Below, one piece after another: positions 31,569 to 39,198 of a stretch of 64,000 nucleotides of DNA. The first letter of the stretch is position 1. Every line of letters begins with the position of its first letter. The notes below the pieces were generated by a model. The model saw only the letters and a list, made by a program, of their open reading frames with translations. It was not told the origin of the DNA and searched no databases. Where the stretch lies: assembly GCF_005938675.2 (NCBI RefSeq), contig NZ_VCCH02000028.1:1-64000 (forward strand), read 5' to 3'. The DNA comes from Mycobacterium sp. KBS0706. Its GTDB lineage: Bacteria > Pseudomonadota > Alphaproteobacteria > DSM-16000 > Inquilinaceae. The position numbers were made by a program, and so were the translations under genes.

Positions 31569-32045
31569 ATGAGCCGTTCCACGAACCTCGTCATCTTGTC
31601 GGGGCACCTCGGCAAGGGTATCGATTTCCGCACCACGGGCCGCAACAAGCCCGTCGCCTCCTTTTCCCTCGCCACGGACGAGGGCTACCGCAACCGCGAG
31701 ACCGGCGAGTGGATCAACCGCGCCGCCTGGCACCGGGTGGTCACGTACCAGCCGGCACTCGTGGAAATGCTCCGGAAGCATGGCACCAAGGGCCGCTTCG
31801 TCGAGGTTGTGGGCAAGCTGCGCCACCGTGCCTATCGCCGGCCCGGGGAAGATGCCGATCGCCAGGTCGCCGAGGTGCTCGTCGAAGCCTCCGGATCCAT
31901 CATCTTTCCGGTTCCCGAGCGTGTTCCCAGCGAGATGGAGGAGACGCTCGACACCATCCAGGCCGACATCGACCAAGCCCGCGCCGAGGGCCGGCTCGGT
32001 GGCGACGACAACGTCGGCGCCGACGATCGGGAGCTTCCGAAATGA
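31569..32045 (+). CDS. ssb: Single-stranded DNA-binding protein
   Basis: A 158-residue SSB with a canonical OB fold: MSRSTNLVILSGHLGKGIDF, ASFSLATDEGY, NRAAWHRVVTY and GRFVEVVGKLRHRAY. The tail is acidic but does not end in the DDDIPF tip that recruits host proteins (it ends GADDRELPK). That suggests a plasmid SSB for the transferred strand rather than a replacement for the host protein. It overlaps dotB by ATGA and lies 12 bases after the nuclease gene. Confidence 0.9.
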   Translation: MSRSTNLVILSGHLGKGIDFRTTGRNKPVASFSLATDEGYRNRETGEWINRAAWHRVVTYQPALVEMLRKHGTKGRFVEVVGKLRHRAYRRPGEDADRQVAEVLVEASGSIIFPVPERVPSEMEETLDTIQADIDQARAEGRLGGDDNVGADDRELPK

Positions 32046-33232
32046 CCGGCGTCTGGGAGGGACCCCATGCCCCCGAGGTTTGGCAGGGGCCGCAGCTCTC
32101 CGACCGCGAGGACCTGGTCCAGCTTCTCGCCCTCGCTGCCCGCCTGGGCGTCGCCGACGTTCTCTTCCAGACCGGCCGACCGGTCCTCTGCAAGCTCCAC
32201 GGAGAGATCATGGCGCTTGCCCCGTGGCCGCTTCAGAAGCTCCACGTCGAGCGCGCCATGAAGTGGATGACCGGCGACGACTCCATCGTCGCCCGTCTGA
32301 TCGGCCGTCAGGACGTCGATAGCGCCTTCAACGTGCCCGACCACTCGCAGCGCGATGAGCAAGGCATGCCGGTGCAACATCGCTTCCGCTTCTGCGCAAC
32401 AGCCTGCGACCACGACGGGGGCACCGGCTACCAGGTGGTGCTTCGCTACATCCGCAGCCGGCCCCCGACGCTCGAGGAGGTCGGCTTCCCTCCCGAGCTG
32501 GTCGAACGCATCGCGCCGCGGAATGGCGCAATCTTCATCGCCGGGCCCACGGGCTCTGGCAAGAGCACCACCTTCGCCGCCTGCATCCGCCACATCCTCG
32601 AAGGCCATACGGCCATCTCCGGCAACATACTCACCTACGAGCACCCGATCGAATACCTGTTCGGCGACATCCCCTCCCGCTGCTGCACCATTGCCCAGCA
32701 GGAGATCGGTGTTCACCTCCGCAGCTTCGCCGATGGCGTCCGCAATGCCCTGCGCCGGGCTCCCGACCTCACCGTCGTCGGCGAGATGCGGGACGCTGCG
32801 ACGATCGAGGCCGCGACCACGCTGGTGAAGACGGGCCATCCGCTGTACGGCACGGTCCACGCTGATTCTGCCGCTCAGGTTTTCCGGCGCCTCGCCCAGA
32901 CTTTCTCCTCCGGCGAGCAGGACCAGGCCCTCGCCGATCTCCTCGACACCACCAATCTGATCATCTTCCAGCAGCTCGTGCCGGCCGTCGCCGGCGGCCG
33001 CATCTGCCTGCGCGAGTGGCTGATCGTCGACGACAGGGTCCGCGAGGCCGCCCTCTCCGCCCCGCGCCTCGCCGTCACGAGCGTCCTCCGCAACCTGATC
33101 GCCACCGGCTCCGCCGGCCGCTCCCTCGTCACCTCCGCCACCCGCGCCCGCGCCGAGGGGCTGATTTCCCCCGAGACCGAAGCCCGCATCCTTCACAGTG
33201 CCGGCAGCGCGGGAGACACACATCATGCGTAG
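32042..33232 (+). CDS. dotB: DotB/TraJ secretion ATPase
   Basis: A 396-residue hexameric ATPase of the PilT/VirB11 class, the cytoplasmic motor of the T4BSS. Features: PAS-like N-terminal part (GVADVLFQTGRPVLCKLHG), Walker A GPTGSGKST near residue 170, Asp box LTYEHPIEYLF, Walker B PDLTVVGEMRD and His box TGHPLYGTVHADS. The ATG overlaps the ssb stop (ATGA). dotC and dotB are kept close together as in IncI traI-traJ, but two DNA-related genes have been inserted between them. Confidence 0.93.
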   Translation: MTGVWEGPHAPEVWQGPQLSDREDLVQLLALAARLGVADVLFQTGRPVLCKLHGEIMALAPWPLQKLHVERAMKWMTGDDSIVARLIGRQDVDSAFNVPDHSQRDEQGMPVQHRFRFCATACDHDGGTGYQVVLRYIRSRPPTLEEVGFPPELVERIAPRNGAIFIAGPTGSGKSTTFAACIRHILEGHTAISGNILTYEHPIEYLFGDIPSRCCTIAQQEIGVHLRSFADGVRNALRRAPDLTVVGEMRDAATIEAATTLVKTGHPLYGTVHADSAAQVFRRLAQTFSSGEQDQALADLLDTTNLIIFQQLVPAVAGGRICLREWLIVDDRVREAALSAPRLAVTSVLRNLIATGSAGRSLVTSATRARAEGLISPETEARILHSAGSAGDTHHA

Positions 33233-33803
33233 GCGCCACCTCCTCCTCGCCATCGCAGCCGCGGCCTCCTTCAGCCAGGCCGAAGCCGCCGAGCTCGCCA
33301 GCGCCGAGGCAGCTCTGGCCTCGGACCTGGATCGGCTCTGGGTCCGGCGTGACGATCCCCTCTGCCCGGAAATCGATCTGCGCTTCCGCAAAACCAACGA
33401 CCGCTCCGTCGACCGCGACGCCCTCCTCCACCTCTCGTGGTTCTGGCGTGACATCAAGGACCATCAGCGCGCGGTCTGGATCGATCCCGAACTCTTCGAC
33501 CTCCTGTCGCGGCTGCAAGGGGCCGCGGCGGCCCTCGCCGGCGTCCGTCGGCCCGTCATGCTGCTGTCAGGCTACCGCACCCCCGAACGCAACCGGACCC
33601 TGGAGGGCGCCGCCCGGCGATCGATGCACGTCTTCGGCCGCGCGGCCGACTTCACCATTCCAGAGTTCACGCCCTCCCAGGTCGGCGCCTTGGCCGCCAT
33701 CCTCGGCGCCGGCGGCGTCGGCCTCTACGACCGCTTCACCCATGTCGACACCGGCCGTCCCCGCGCCTGGGGCCGCATTGCAACCCGGAGAATCCGCCGG
33801 TGA
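33225..33803 (+). CDS. Secreted M15-type peptidase (DUF882/YcbK-like)
   Basis: A 192-residue secreted protein (Tat-like start MRRRHLLLAIAAAASFSQAEA). The peptidase core reads LLSGYRTPERNRTL, RSMHVFGRAADFTI (HxxGRAxD zinc site) and GVGLYDRFTHVDTG (HVD). YcbK/DUF882 proteins are zinc D-Ala-D-Ala-type peptidases acting on peptidoglycan. It follows dotB with an eight-base overlap and is coupled to the IcmT-like gene, so it probably opens the cell wall for the channel. Confidence 0.85.
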   Translation: MRRRHLLLAIAAAASFSQAEAAELASAEAALASDLDRLWVRRDDPLCPEIDLRFRKTNDRSVDRDALLHLSWFWRDIKDHQRAVWIDPELFDLLSRLQGAAAALAGVRRPVMLLSGYRTPERNRTLEGAARRSMHVFGRAADFTIPEFTPSQVGALAAILGAGGVGLYDRFTHVDTGRPRAWGRIATRRIRR

Positions 33804-34054
33804 ACACCGACCACATTGACTGGCGTTGGACCTCCGCATCGCTGTCCATTCTCGGCCTGCACTACTCGGTCCTGATCTTCCTGCCGCTGCTGCTGTTCTC
33901 TCAGCTCAGTTGGTGGGTCGTCATCGCCTGCGCGATCTACTGCGCCTTCCTGGCCTGGTGCAGGCACAAGAAACTCGCCCCCTGGGCCATGGTCCAGTTC
34001 CTCATCGTCCGCCTCCACCACGGCGATCGCTACAGCATCCGGAGCTGGCGGTGA
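33800..34054 (+). CDS. IcmT/TraK-like small membrane protein
   Basis: An 84-residue protein from GTG 33800 (GTGA overlap). It has a WRWTS motif near the start, two hydrophobic helices (SILGLHYSVLIFLPLLLFSQL and WWVVIACAIYCAFLAW) and a basic end (LAPWAMVQFLIVRLHH, YSIRSWR). The size, the N-terminal W-R motif and position after dotB match IcmT of Legionella and TraK of IncI plasmids. Its role in pore function is poorly understood. Confidence 0.7.
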   Translation: MNTDHIDWRWTSASLSILGLHYSVLIFLPLLLFSQLSWWVVIACAIYCAFLAWCRHKKLAPWAMVQFLIVRLHHGDRYSIRSWR

Positions 34055-34277
34055 ACTCGACGGCCCGACCCGTCCGCTGCCCGAGTTCGGCACCACGTTC
34101 GGCATCGGCGCTGCCGGGCCGATCGGCCATGCGTAGCCGCGCGCCTACCACTCCGGGCGGGCGCGCGATCGCGCCGGCCAAGTCGCGAGCGGCTGGAGAG
34201 ACGGCCGAGAGACCGAGCCTCGCGGGAGTTGAGATCTTGGGCTTCCCCGTCGCACCGACGGCTTCGCCGCTGCCGCC

Positions 34278-34298
34278 GCAGGGGGCACGGCCCCCTGC
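34278..34298. repeat. Perfect 9-base hairpin before the transglycosylase
   Basis: GCAGGGGGC (34278-34286), loop ACG, GCCCCCTGC (34290-34298): a very stable hairpin in the 270-base stretch between the IcmT-like gene and the transglycosylase. No T-run follows, so it is not a textbook terminator; it may attenuate transcription or be a small repeated element of the host genome. It argues that 34055-34320 is not protein-coding. Confidence 0.6.
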
Positions 34299-34323
34299 AC
34301 CCCCAAGGGGAGCGCGATCACCA

Positions 34324-34884
34324 TTGGCCCGAGCCGCCTGCTGGCTGGGGATCCTCCTGGCGCTTGCCGCCGGCGCGAGGCCCCTGGCAGCGGCGGAGCC
34401 AGATCCGTGGTCGTGTCCGACCTGGATCGCTATCGCCGAGCGCGCCTACGGCATCCCGCCCCAGCTCCTGCAGGCGATCGGCCGGGTCGAAATCGGCGAT
34501 GCCATCAACCGTGGCAAGACCGGATCCTGGATGCTCAACATCGCCGGCCGCACCGTCGCGCCGGCCTCCTTGGCCGAGGCGCTCGATACCATTATCCTCA
34601 CGCCAGAAACCTCGATCGACGTCGGCTGCCTTCAGATCAACCTTCGCGCCCATGGCGCGACCGTTTATGCGCGGGGCTGGCTTCTCTATCCGAAATACAA
34701 CGCCGCCTACGGCGCCTGGTATCTAACTTCACTGTTCCAACTGCACGGCAGCTGGGGGAAGGCGGCCGCAGCGTATCATGCGGGCTCCAATCACGAGCGC
34801 GGCCGCAGTTACTGCCGCCGCGTCGCCGCGGCCCTCTCGCTGATTCGCCGGGCCGACGCCGGTGCCTTCGTCCTGTCCTGCTGA
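34324..34884 (+). CDS. Secreted lytic transglycosylase (SLT domain)
   Basis: A 186-residue secreted enzyme if started at TTG 34324 (signal ARAACWLGILLALAAGARPLAAAE). The SLT core has AYGIPPQLLQAIGRVEIGD with the catalytic Glu, then SIDVGCLQINLRAHG and AAAYHAGSN, the standard motif set. It cleaves the glycan strand of peptidoglycan and is the VirB1-type accessory. The frame is open from GTG 34051, which overlaps the IcmT-like stop, but the first 90 codons are low-complexity and contain a strong hairpin (34278-34298), so I prefer 34324. It ends the conjugation operon. Confidence 0.8.
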   Translation: MARAACWLGILLALAAGARPLAAAEPDPWSCPTWIAIAERAYGIPPQLLQAIGRVEIGDAINRGKTGSWMLNIAGRTVAPASLAEALDTIILTPETSIDVGCLQINLRAHGATVYARGWLLYPKYNAAYGAWYLTSLFQLHGSWGKAAAAYHAGSNHERGRSYCRRVAAALSLIRRADAGAFVLSC

Positions 34885-34948
34885 TCTTGAGAGAGGTCGA
34901 GAGCATTCCCCTGGTCCAAGGCCCAGGCAACCGACGAAGCTGCTCGAG

Positions 34949-35956
34949 TCAGGCGGTCTGCTTGGCGCCGGATATGGTACGCGGAGCGTTGCGAGGCTCA
35001 AGATCGACAGGCCTGATCCCGGGGATCTGCCTCAGCTCATCCGCTCCCGCTTCATAGACCGCGACAGAACCTCGGTAGCCGCATTCTCGCGCGAACTGCA
35101 GCAACCGACTGAAGTCTCTATATGTCCGGTCGGAGCCTCGGGTAGTGCGAAGAATCCGGAATTCAGGTCGCCATGAAGTACTGAAATAAGGTGCGTACTC
35201 GCTACCAGCGTCGCCTGAGCGTTCTACAACAATCAGGCGGAGGATTGTTCCGTTATCGCGGATATTATCTTGAATTTCCGACTCTAGGAGGCCGGCATCG
35301 GCGAATCGCCCGTTCTCAATCGGTAGCATCTGGGCGTGAATTGCTGGTGTCTCTGTCTTGATCTTGCGAACGAGCGCATCGAGATAGACTGCTAGCGCGC
35401 TTTCAATAATCTCCCGATCACCATCGTCAAATGGGGGGAAGGTATTAACCTCGTGGCGGTTGCCCACGAGCATTGCACATCCACTTGGCTTGTCGAATGC
35501 CCACATAAGGTATGGCACCCCAATACAAGCTCTCAAGGTGAGAGCGGCTGTTTCGGCTCGATCGGTGGTGCCAGTCGTGTAGTAAAATGCTGGAGGGCGG
35601 GGGAGGTCCAGAGTCTCAGGGGGGCGCGAGCTCGAAAAGCCCGTTGATGCAAGTATCGTGAACGTGCTTGAGCTGGCGTCGGCAACCCGCAGCAGCATCG
35701 CGCGATCAAATAGCGCGTTCTCACAGATTATCGCCAGCGTCTCCGAGTTAAACGAATTGGAGCCCGTGTTCCGGTCCCATAGCCGATAGATCTCGCGCAT
35801 CAGCCGGATTACGGTTCGTCGCCGATGAGATTCCCGGAAAGTTGCAGCCTGCTCTTCGGTCGCGCGCGACAGGCGAGCCCCGAGTTCATTACACTCGCGC
35901 TGGTAGTAAGCCAGCTCCCGCCTGAGACGGTCTAGATCGTCGGCTCCGTCCGTCAC
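34949..35956 (-). CDS. Coiled-coil protein with GAF-like domain, partner of FIST protein
   Basis: A 335-residue cytoplasmic protein. An N-terminal coiled coil (DLDRLRRELAYYQRECNELGARL) is followed by a GAF-like sensory region from about residue 55 to 205 (REIYRLWDRNTGSN, AIICENALFDRAMLLRV, FPPFDDGDREIIESALAVYLDALVR, a helix typical of GAF ends). The C-terminal 120 residues show no kinase, GGDEF or other output domain. GTG 35956 overlaps the FIST stop (GTGA). The codon use is more A/T-rich than the conjugation genes, suggesting separate origin. Function inferred as signalling with the FIST protein. Confidence 0.65.
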   Translation of the reverse strand: MTDGADDLDRLRRELAYYQRECNELGARLSRATEEQAATFRESHRRRTVIRLMREIYRLWDRNTGSNSFNSETLAIICENALFDRAMLLRVADASSSTFTILASTGFSSSRPPETLDLPRPPAFYYTTGTTDRAETAALTLRACIGVPYLMWAFDKPSGCAMLVGNRHEVNTFPPFDDGDREIIESALAVYLDALVRKIKTETPAIHAQMLPIENGRFADAGLLESEIQDNIRDNGTILRLIVVERSGDAGSEYAPYFSTSWRPEFRILRTTRGSDRTYRDFSRLLQFARECGYRGSVAVYEAGADELRQIPGIRPVDLEPRNAPRTISGAKQTA

Positions 35957-37173
35957 GGGTTGTACCGCATCACAGCGAGGAGGCCGGTCCAGTCCAGCGC
36001 GCGAGGCTCACCATCGAATGGCGCAATCTCGACGCCAGAGTATAGCCCGATCAAGGGCGCCGATTGATCGAGGCCGTCGACCACCAAGCTCGCCTCCTCG
36101 CGCGCGGCACCGCTGCGGATGCTCGCCCGGCCTGCACAATCGATGTAGAGCGAGAACAGGGTGTCTCCCTGCCCGATAATTTCGTTTGCCGCCCTTACCC
36201 CACGACGGACCGAGTCCAGCATCAAAGCGTTATCCCTGGCCATGATCTGCACCTTGGCGCCTAACTCGAAATCGGCTTCGAAAAGAGTAACCGATCCCTC
36301 GGCGGGATCACCCGTCAGAATGAGACGGTTCACATAGCTGTGCTCGTCAAAAGGAGCGAATTGGTCACCTTGCTTTTGCCCCAGCGTTGCAAGCAGGGAG
36401 ATCGTGCCTTCAGGCCCCGTTGTCATCGGGCGTCCGAGGCGCTGTTCCAACACACTCAGGGCCGGCTCACCGTCAAGTTCATAGACCACCGCTCCGTCAA
36501 TGCGAGTGATCTCGAGGAATGAAGACGCAGGGACACACCCGTTCATGACAAAAGTGTCCGCTTTAACGCCCGACGGCCAGGCCAGGGCAACCAAGCCGTG
36601 CTTTCGCACGTCTCTGCCGTCGAATATCCAGCCCTCCGACAAATTGAGATCCGTTAAAAGTCCACCGCCTAGGACCGTCGGCCTCTTGTGTCGGCATCCG
36701 TCCATAAGGCCGGCCACGATTCTGGTAGCCATATGCAGCTTCAGCGGAGGATTTGCCGCAACGCTGTCGTAGAATAGCGTTATCGTATCGCCGTAATTGA
36801 TCCTTTCGGAAATCTCGACGCCGAGTCGTCGTGAGACTTCGTATTCGCCATCAGTAAGGTCATCAGCGATTAGTACATGAGGTGTAACGGAATCAGAAAG
36901 TAGAGCTAGAGCCGTAACTTCAAGGCCGCTGTACCCAAACGATTCTCCAGCGATGGCGCCTGCGGCTGCCCCGCCTACAATTGGAATATCTCCGTATTTG
37001 TCCCGAAATTGTGATAAAATTCGGAAGCCGTCGAGCTTCCCACCACAAAATACCAGCAACATTTTGGGACTTACGTTGCCAATCGCTTCAATGCACTTGA
37101 GGGCCGCAAGTTCGGGGCTCGCTGCGCGGCCATATCCCGTGACAACCGGCGATTTTGCTGTTTGCAGCAACAT
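35953..37173 (-). CDS. FIST-domain sensor protein
   Basis: A 406-residue protein made only of FIST_N (MLLVFCGGKLDGFRILSQF, VGGAAAGAIAGESFGYSG, ALALLSDSVTPHVLIADDL) and FIST_C (TFVMNGCVPASSFLEITRID, RPMTTGPEGTISLLATLG, FSLYIDCAGRASI). FIST domains are predicted small-ligand sensors, usually linked to kinases, methyl-accepting domains or GGDEF proteins; some members have roles in nitrogen-oxide or electron-transfer systems. Here the partner is a GAF-like protein. The gene has lower GC than its surroundings. A 15-base palindrome (37204-37218) lies 31 bases before the ATG. Confidence 0.85.
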   Translation of the reverse strand: MLLQTAKSPVVTGYGRAASPELAALKCIEAIGNVSPKMLLVFCGGKLDGFRILSQFRDKYGDIPIVGGAAAGAIAGESFGYSGLEVTALALLSDSVTPHVLIADDLTDGEYEVSRRLGVEISERINYGDTITLFYDSVAANPPLKLHMATRIVAGLMDGCRHKRPTVLGGGLLTDLNLSEGWIFDGRDVRKHGLVALAWPSGVKADTFVMNGCVPASSFLEITRIDGAVVYELDGEPALSVLEQRLGRPMTTGPEGTISLLATLGQKQGDQFAPFDEHSYVNRLILTGDPAEGSVTLFEADFELGAKVQIMARDNALMLDSVRRGVRAANEIIGQGDTLFSLYIDCAGRASIRSGAAREEASLVVDGLDQSAPLIGLYSGVEIAPFDGEPRALDWTGLLAVMRYNP

Positions 37174-37203
37174 CAGTCGACCGCTCCACGCATCCTCTCA
37201 CCT

Positions 37204-37218
37204 TGGCTGAATCAGCCA
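37204..37218. promoter_or_regulatory. Palindrome upstream of the FIST/GAF operon
   Basis: TGGCTGA-A-TCAGCCA is a perfect seven-base inverted repeat around one central base, 31 bases upstream of the FIST start. Its size and position fit an operator, but no regulator gene is adjacent, so this stays a suggestion. Confidence 0.4.
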
Positions 37219-37249
37219 TACCACACGTGGCGAAGGCTGTCTCTCTTTC

Positions 37250-37346
37250 GGGAAAATCAATCGTAACACGATTTTAGAATTTTGGCGCTTTCCAAGCGCC
37301 CCGCAGCGTGGCACAAAATCCTAAAATCGCATGGGCCGATTTTCCC
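37250..37346. repeat. Nested palindromic element of 97 bases
   Basis: Three inverted repeats share one centre region: outer GGGAAAATC/GATTTTCCC (37250-37258 and 37338-37346, perfect), middle CGATTTTAGAATTTTG against its complement (37269-37284 and 37314-37329, 15 of 16), inner GGCGCTT/AAGCGCC (37284-37290 and 37294-37300, perfect). It is A/T-rich in a GC-rich replicon, has no coding potential and could be a MITE-like element, a recombination site or a strong terminator. The rest of the gap 37174-37465 shows nothing else. Confidence 0.7.
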
Positions 37347-37510
37347 ATTCCTCAGGTGGAGTTTAGGACTTGAGACAGGCGGCTAGAATCACCCACGAGA
37401 GGCCATTCACTTGGCGCCCGCGGATCTTCAGGAGCTGGTGCTCGGACCAATCTCATGCTGCCGGGGTGCTCGAATCTACACGCGTGTTTTCGGCCGCCGA
37501 CAAGCTCGAG

Positions 37511-37738
37511 ATGAAGGACTGGCTGAAGCGGGCAGCGGATTTCGGCTATAACGCCATCTGCAAAGGCATCGCCGATCGTCCAGAAAACCTGATCGAGGTG
37601 TATGGGCCACTTGAGCTTGTCCCAGTCGCTATCGTGTATCCGGAGGGCGATCACGGATACGTATTCGAAGGGTTCGACGGAGAGATTCGCGAGACGATGT
37701 CGCTCTGCGATGCCCTAGACTTCGTTCGCTACGGATGA
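37511..37738 (+). CDS. Small acidic protein of unknown function
   Basis: A 75-residue protein from ATG 37511 (KDWLKRAADFGYNAICKGIA, ENLIEVYGPLELVPVAIVYP, HGYVFEGFDGEIRETM). The frame is open upstream to 37370 and a GTG at 37466 gives a plausible longer protein (VLESTRVFSAADKLE), so the start is unsure. No Shine-Dalgarno decides. It overlaps no neighbour and has no recognised family. Confidence 0.45.
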   Translation: MKDWLKRAADFGYNAICKGIADRPENLIEVYGPLELVPVAIVYPEGDHGYVFEGFDGEIRETMSLCDALDFVRYG

Positions 37739-37841
37739 CCGGCCACGCCTTCAATTGGCCGCGGGCAATGTTGGGCACTGACTATCGCATCCAAGCGACG
37801 GCATCTTTTCCGCATTGGCCAACAGGCTGTCTCTTCTCGAC

Positions 37842-38072
37842 CTACTTCGAGCCTGACTTATCCGCTTTGTCAGCGCGTGCTCGCGCTCGCCGGCGTCGTC
37901 GGATTTCTGCCTCTACTGCTGAGCGCACGAACGCGGCCCTGTCCTCGCCGGGGTTCAGCACGCCATCTAGACGTGCAAAGGTTCCCTCAACGAACCGAGC
38001 TACCATGTTCTCGATGTACTTCTTCGGCCGCGCCATGCGCAGCGGTTTCGGCCAAGTCTCCGTCGGCGTCAA
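37842..38072 (-). CDS. Small ribbon-helix-helix-like DNA-binding protein
   Basis: A 76-residue basic protein containing ARPKKYIENMVARFVEGTFARLDGVL and EDRAAFVRSAVEAEIRRRRRARARA, which looks like strand-helix-helix of the CopG/Arc type followed by an Arg-rich tail. I chose TTG 38072, because GAGGAG lies eight bases upstream; an ATG 12 codons later (38036) has none. Overlapping plus-strand open frames lack coding character. It may regulate itself through the GATATC sites just upstream. Confidence 0.5.
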   Translation of the reverse strand: MTPTETWPKPLRMARPKKYIENMVARFVEGTFARLDGVLNPGEDRAAFVRSAVEAEIRRRRRARARADKADKSGSK

Positions 38073-38075
38073 CGC

Positions 38076-38153
38076 GATATCTCCTCGCCCAGACAAAGCG
38101 CTTGCGAACAATGCGCTTAACAGATATCTATTAAACCGGCAATGCGAGATATC
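38076..38153. repeat. Three GATATC palindromes before the RHH-like gene
   Basis: GATATC occurs at 38076-38081, 38123-38128 and 38148-38153, within longer symmetric contexts (CGCGATATC, AGATATCT, GCGAGATATCGC). Three copies within 80 bases of GC-rich DNA, just upstream of a small ribbon-helix-helix gene, may be operators for it. The gap 38154-38419 shows no gene or other structure I can support. Confidence 0.35.
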
Positions 38154-38419
38154 GCGTAAGGATCATGCATTGCGGCAAAAGCCCGTAACTTCTGGAGGTT
38201 GCCTCCTCCAGCGAGATAGCATGTGACACATAGCGCATGTTGCGGGATGGCGTGGTGAACGTCGTCGCAAAACGAAATGGTACGGACGTAAAAATGCACA
38301 TCGTTTGTGACGCGACGGCAGATCCCCCTATCCGATTCGAGGGTTCCTCGCGGTGCCCTTTGCATTCCAAGAACCGGGGAGATTTGAGCGAATAAGACAA
38401 CGGCAGTGAAATAGAGCAA

Positions 38420-38475
38420 GGCCGGACAGGTGTTCCAGCACCTGCCCGGCCGCACCGAAGGGTGTTCCAGCACCC
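38420..38475. promoter_or_regulatory. Twin hairpins with identical TTCCAG loops
   Basis: Hairpin 1 has 13-base arms (38420-38432 and 38439-38451, 12 of 13 paired) and hairpin 2 has GGGTG/CACCC arms (38460-38464, 38471-38475). Both close on the loop TTCCAG, and the 14-mer GGTGTTCCAGCACC is repeated in both. They lie 41 bases before the ATG at 38517 and could act as an attenuator, an RNA-binding-protein site or a protein operator. Confidence 0.5.
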
Positions 38476-38516
38476 GACGGAAGTTGCCCCGAACGCCTCA
38501 TTGACCGGGAAGTCTC

Positions 38517-39068
38517 ATGACTCGCCAGAGCAGCATGGACGATACCACGTCCGCGCAGAACAACAGCCATTCGACTGTTCGGTTCCTCGCCGCCCGCCTT
38601 CCACGGCGTGACACGGCCGACACTCCTTCTGTTCGTGCCCGCCGGATACGGCAGCACGAGGAGTTCGACCTGCCGCTCTATCAGGCTGCGCTCGCCTCTG
38701 ACGCGGGCGCGATCCGAAAGCTTTGTCCTCAAGTCTCGCTAAAGCGCGCCGGGGTCATGATCGCAACGGCACGGGCGTTCGCCCGCATCTCCACGGGATG
38801 GGACGGTGATGCCTTTTACACCGTGGCGTTCGACCAGACTCTTGGCGTCTGGCGTCGGGTCCTGCTGTTCAGCGGACCCGTCCCGGTTCCGCACTGTGCC
38901 GTCTGCGGGCGCCCTTCGATCTACCGACTTCGGGACACGCCCTTCTGTCGAAGGCACAGCCCAGACCACCTTGACCGCCGGGCCGAGTCGCTCTTCTCCG
39001 GTCCCGTCGTCAGCGGTCACTGCCACACCAGGCCGGCAGCCGCACGGGATCTACCCATCAACCACTGA
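38517..39068 (+). CDS. Unknown protein with Cys/His cluster
   Basis: A 183-residue basic protein. A helical middle (FDLPLYQAALASDAGAIRKL, SLKRAGVMIATARAFARI) is followed by YTVAFDQTLGVWRRVLLFSG and a metal-site candidate HCAVCGRPSIYRLRDTPFCRRH (C-x2-C...C-x2-H). The ATG at 38517 has GGGA upstream. It begins a plus-strand gene row that ends with the AAA+ ATPase, though 130 bases separate it from the next gene. Function unknown. Confidence 0.55.
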   Translation: MTRQSSMDDTTSAQNNSHSTVRFLAARLPRRDTADTPSVRARRIRQHEEFDLPLYQAALASDAGAIRKLCPQVSLKRAGVMIATARAFARISTGWDGDAFYTVAFDQTLGVWRRVLLFSGPVPVPHCAVCGRPSIYRLRDTPFCRRHSPDHLDRRAESLFSGPVVSGHCHTRPAAARDLPINH

Positions 39069-39198
39069 GGAGGCGCCATAGAGACCCAGCAGATAGCGCG
39101 AATTACACGAGGCCGGTCGGTCTGTTCCGAACGCCCACCGGCCTTCTCCCTTCCAGCGGGAAACCATCAGCCGCTGCAGCAACCCGGGGCACCAGACT

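Noticed and set aside
37735-38226. 163-codon plus-strand open frame
   Set aside because: Composition is poor and it runs opposite a better-supported small RHH-like gene with a Shine-Dalgarno.
38117-38473. Minus-strand open frames around 38117-38473
   Set aside because: Low protein-like character, no ribosome sites, and they cover the twin hairpins.
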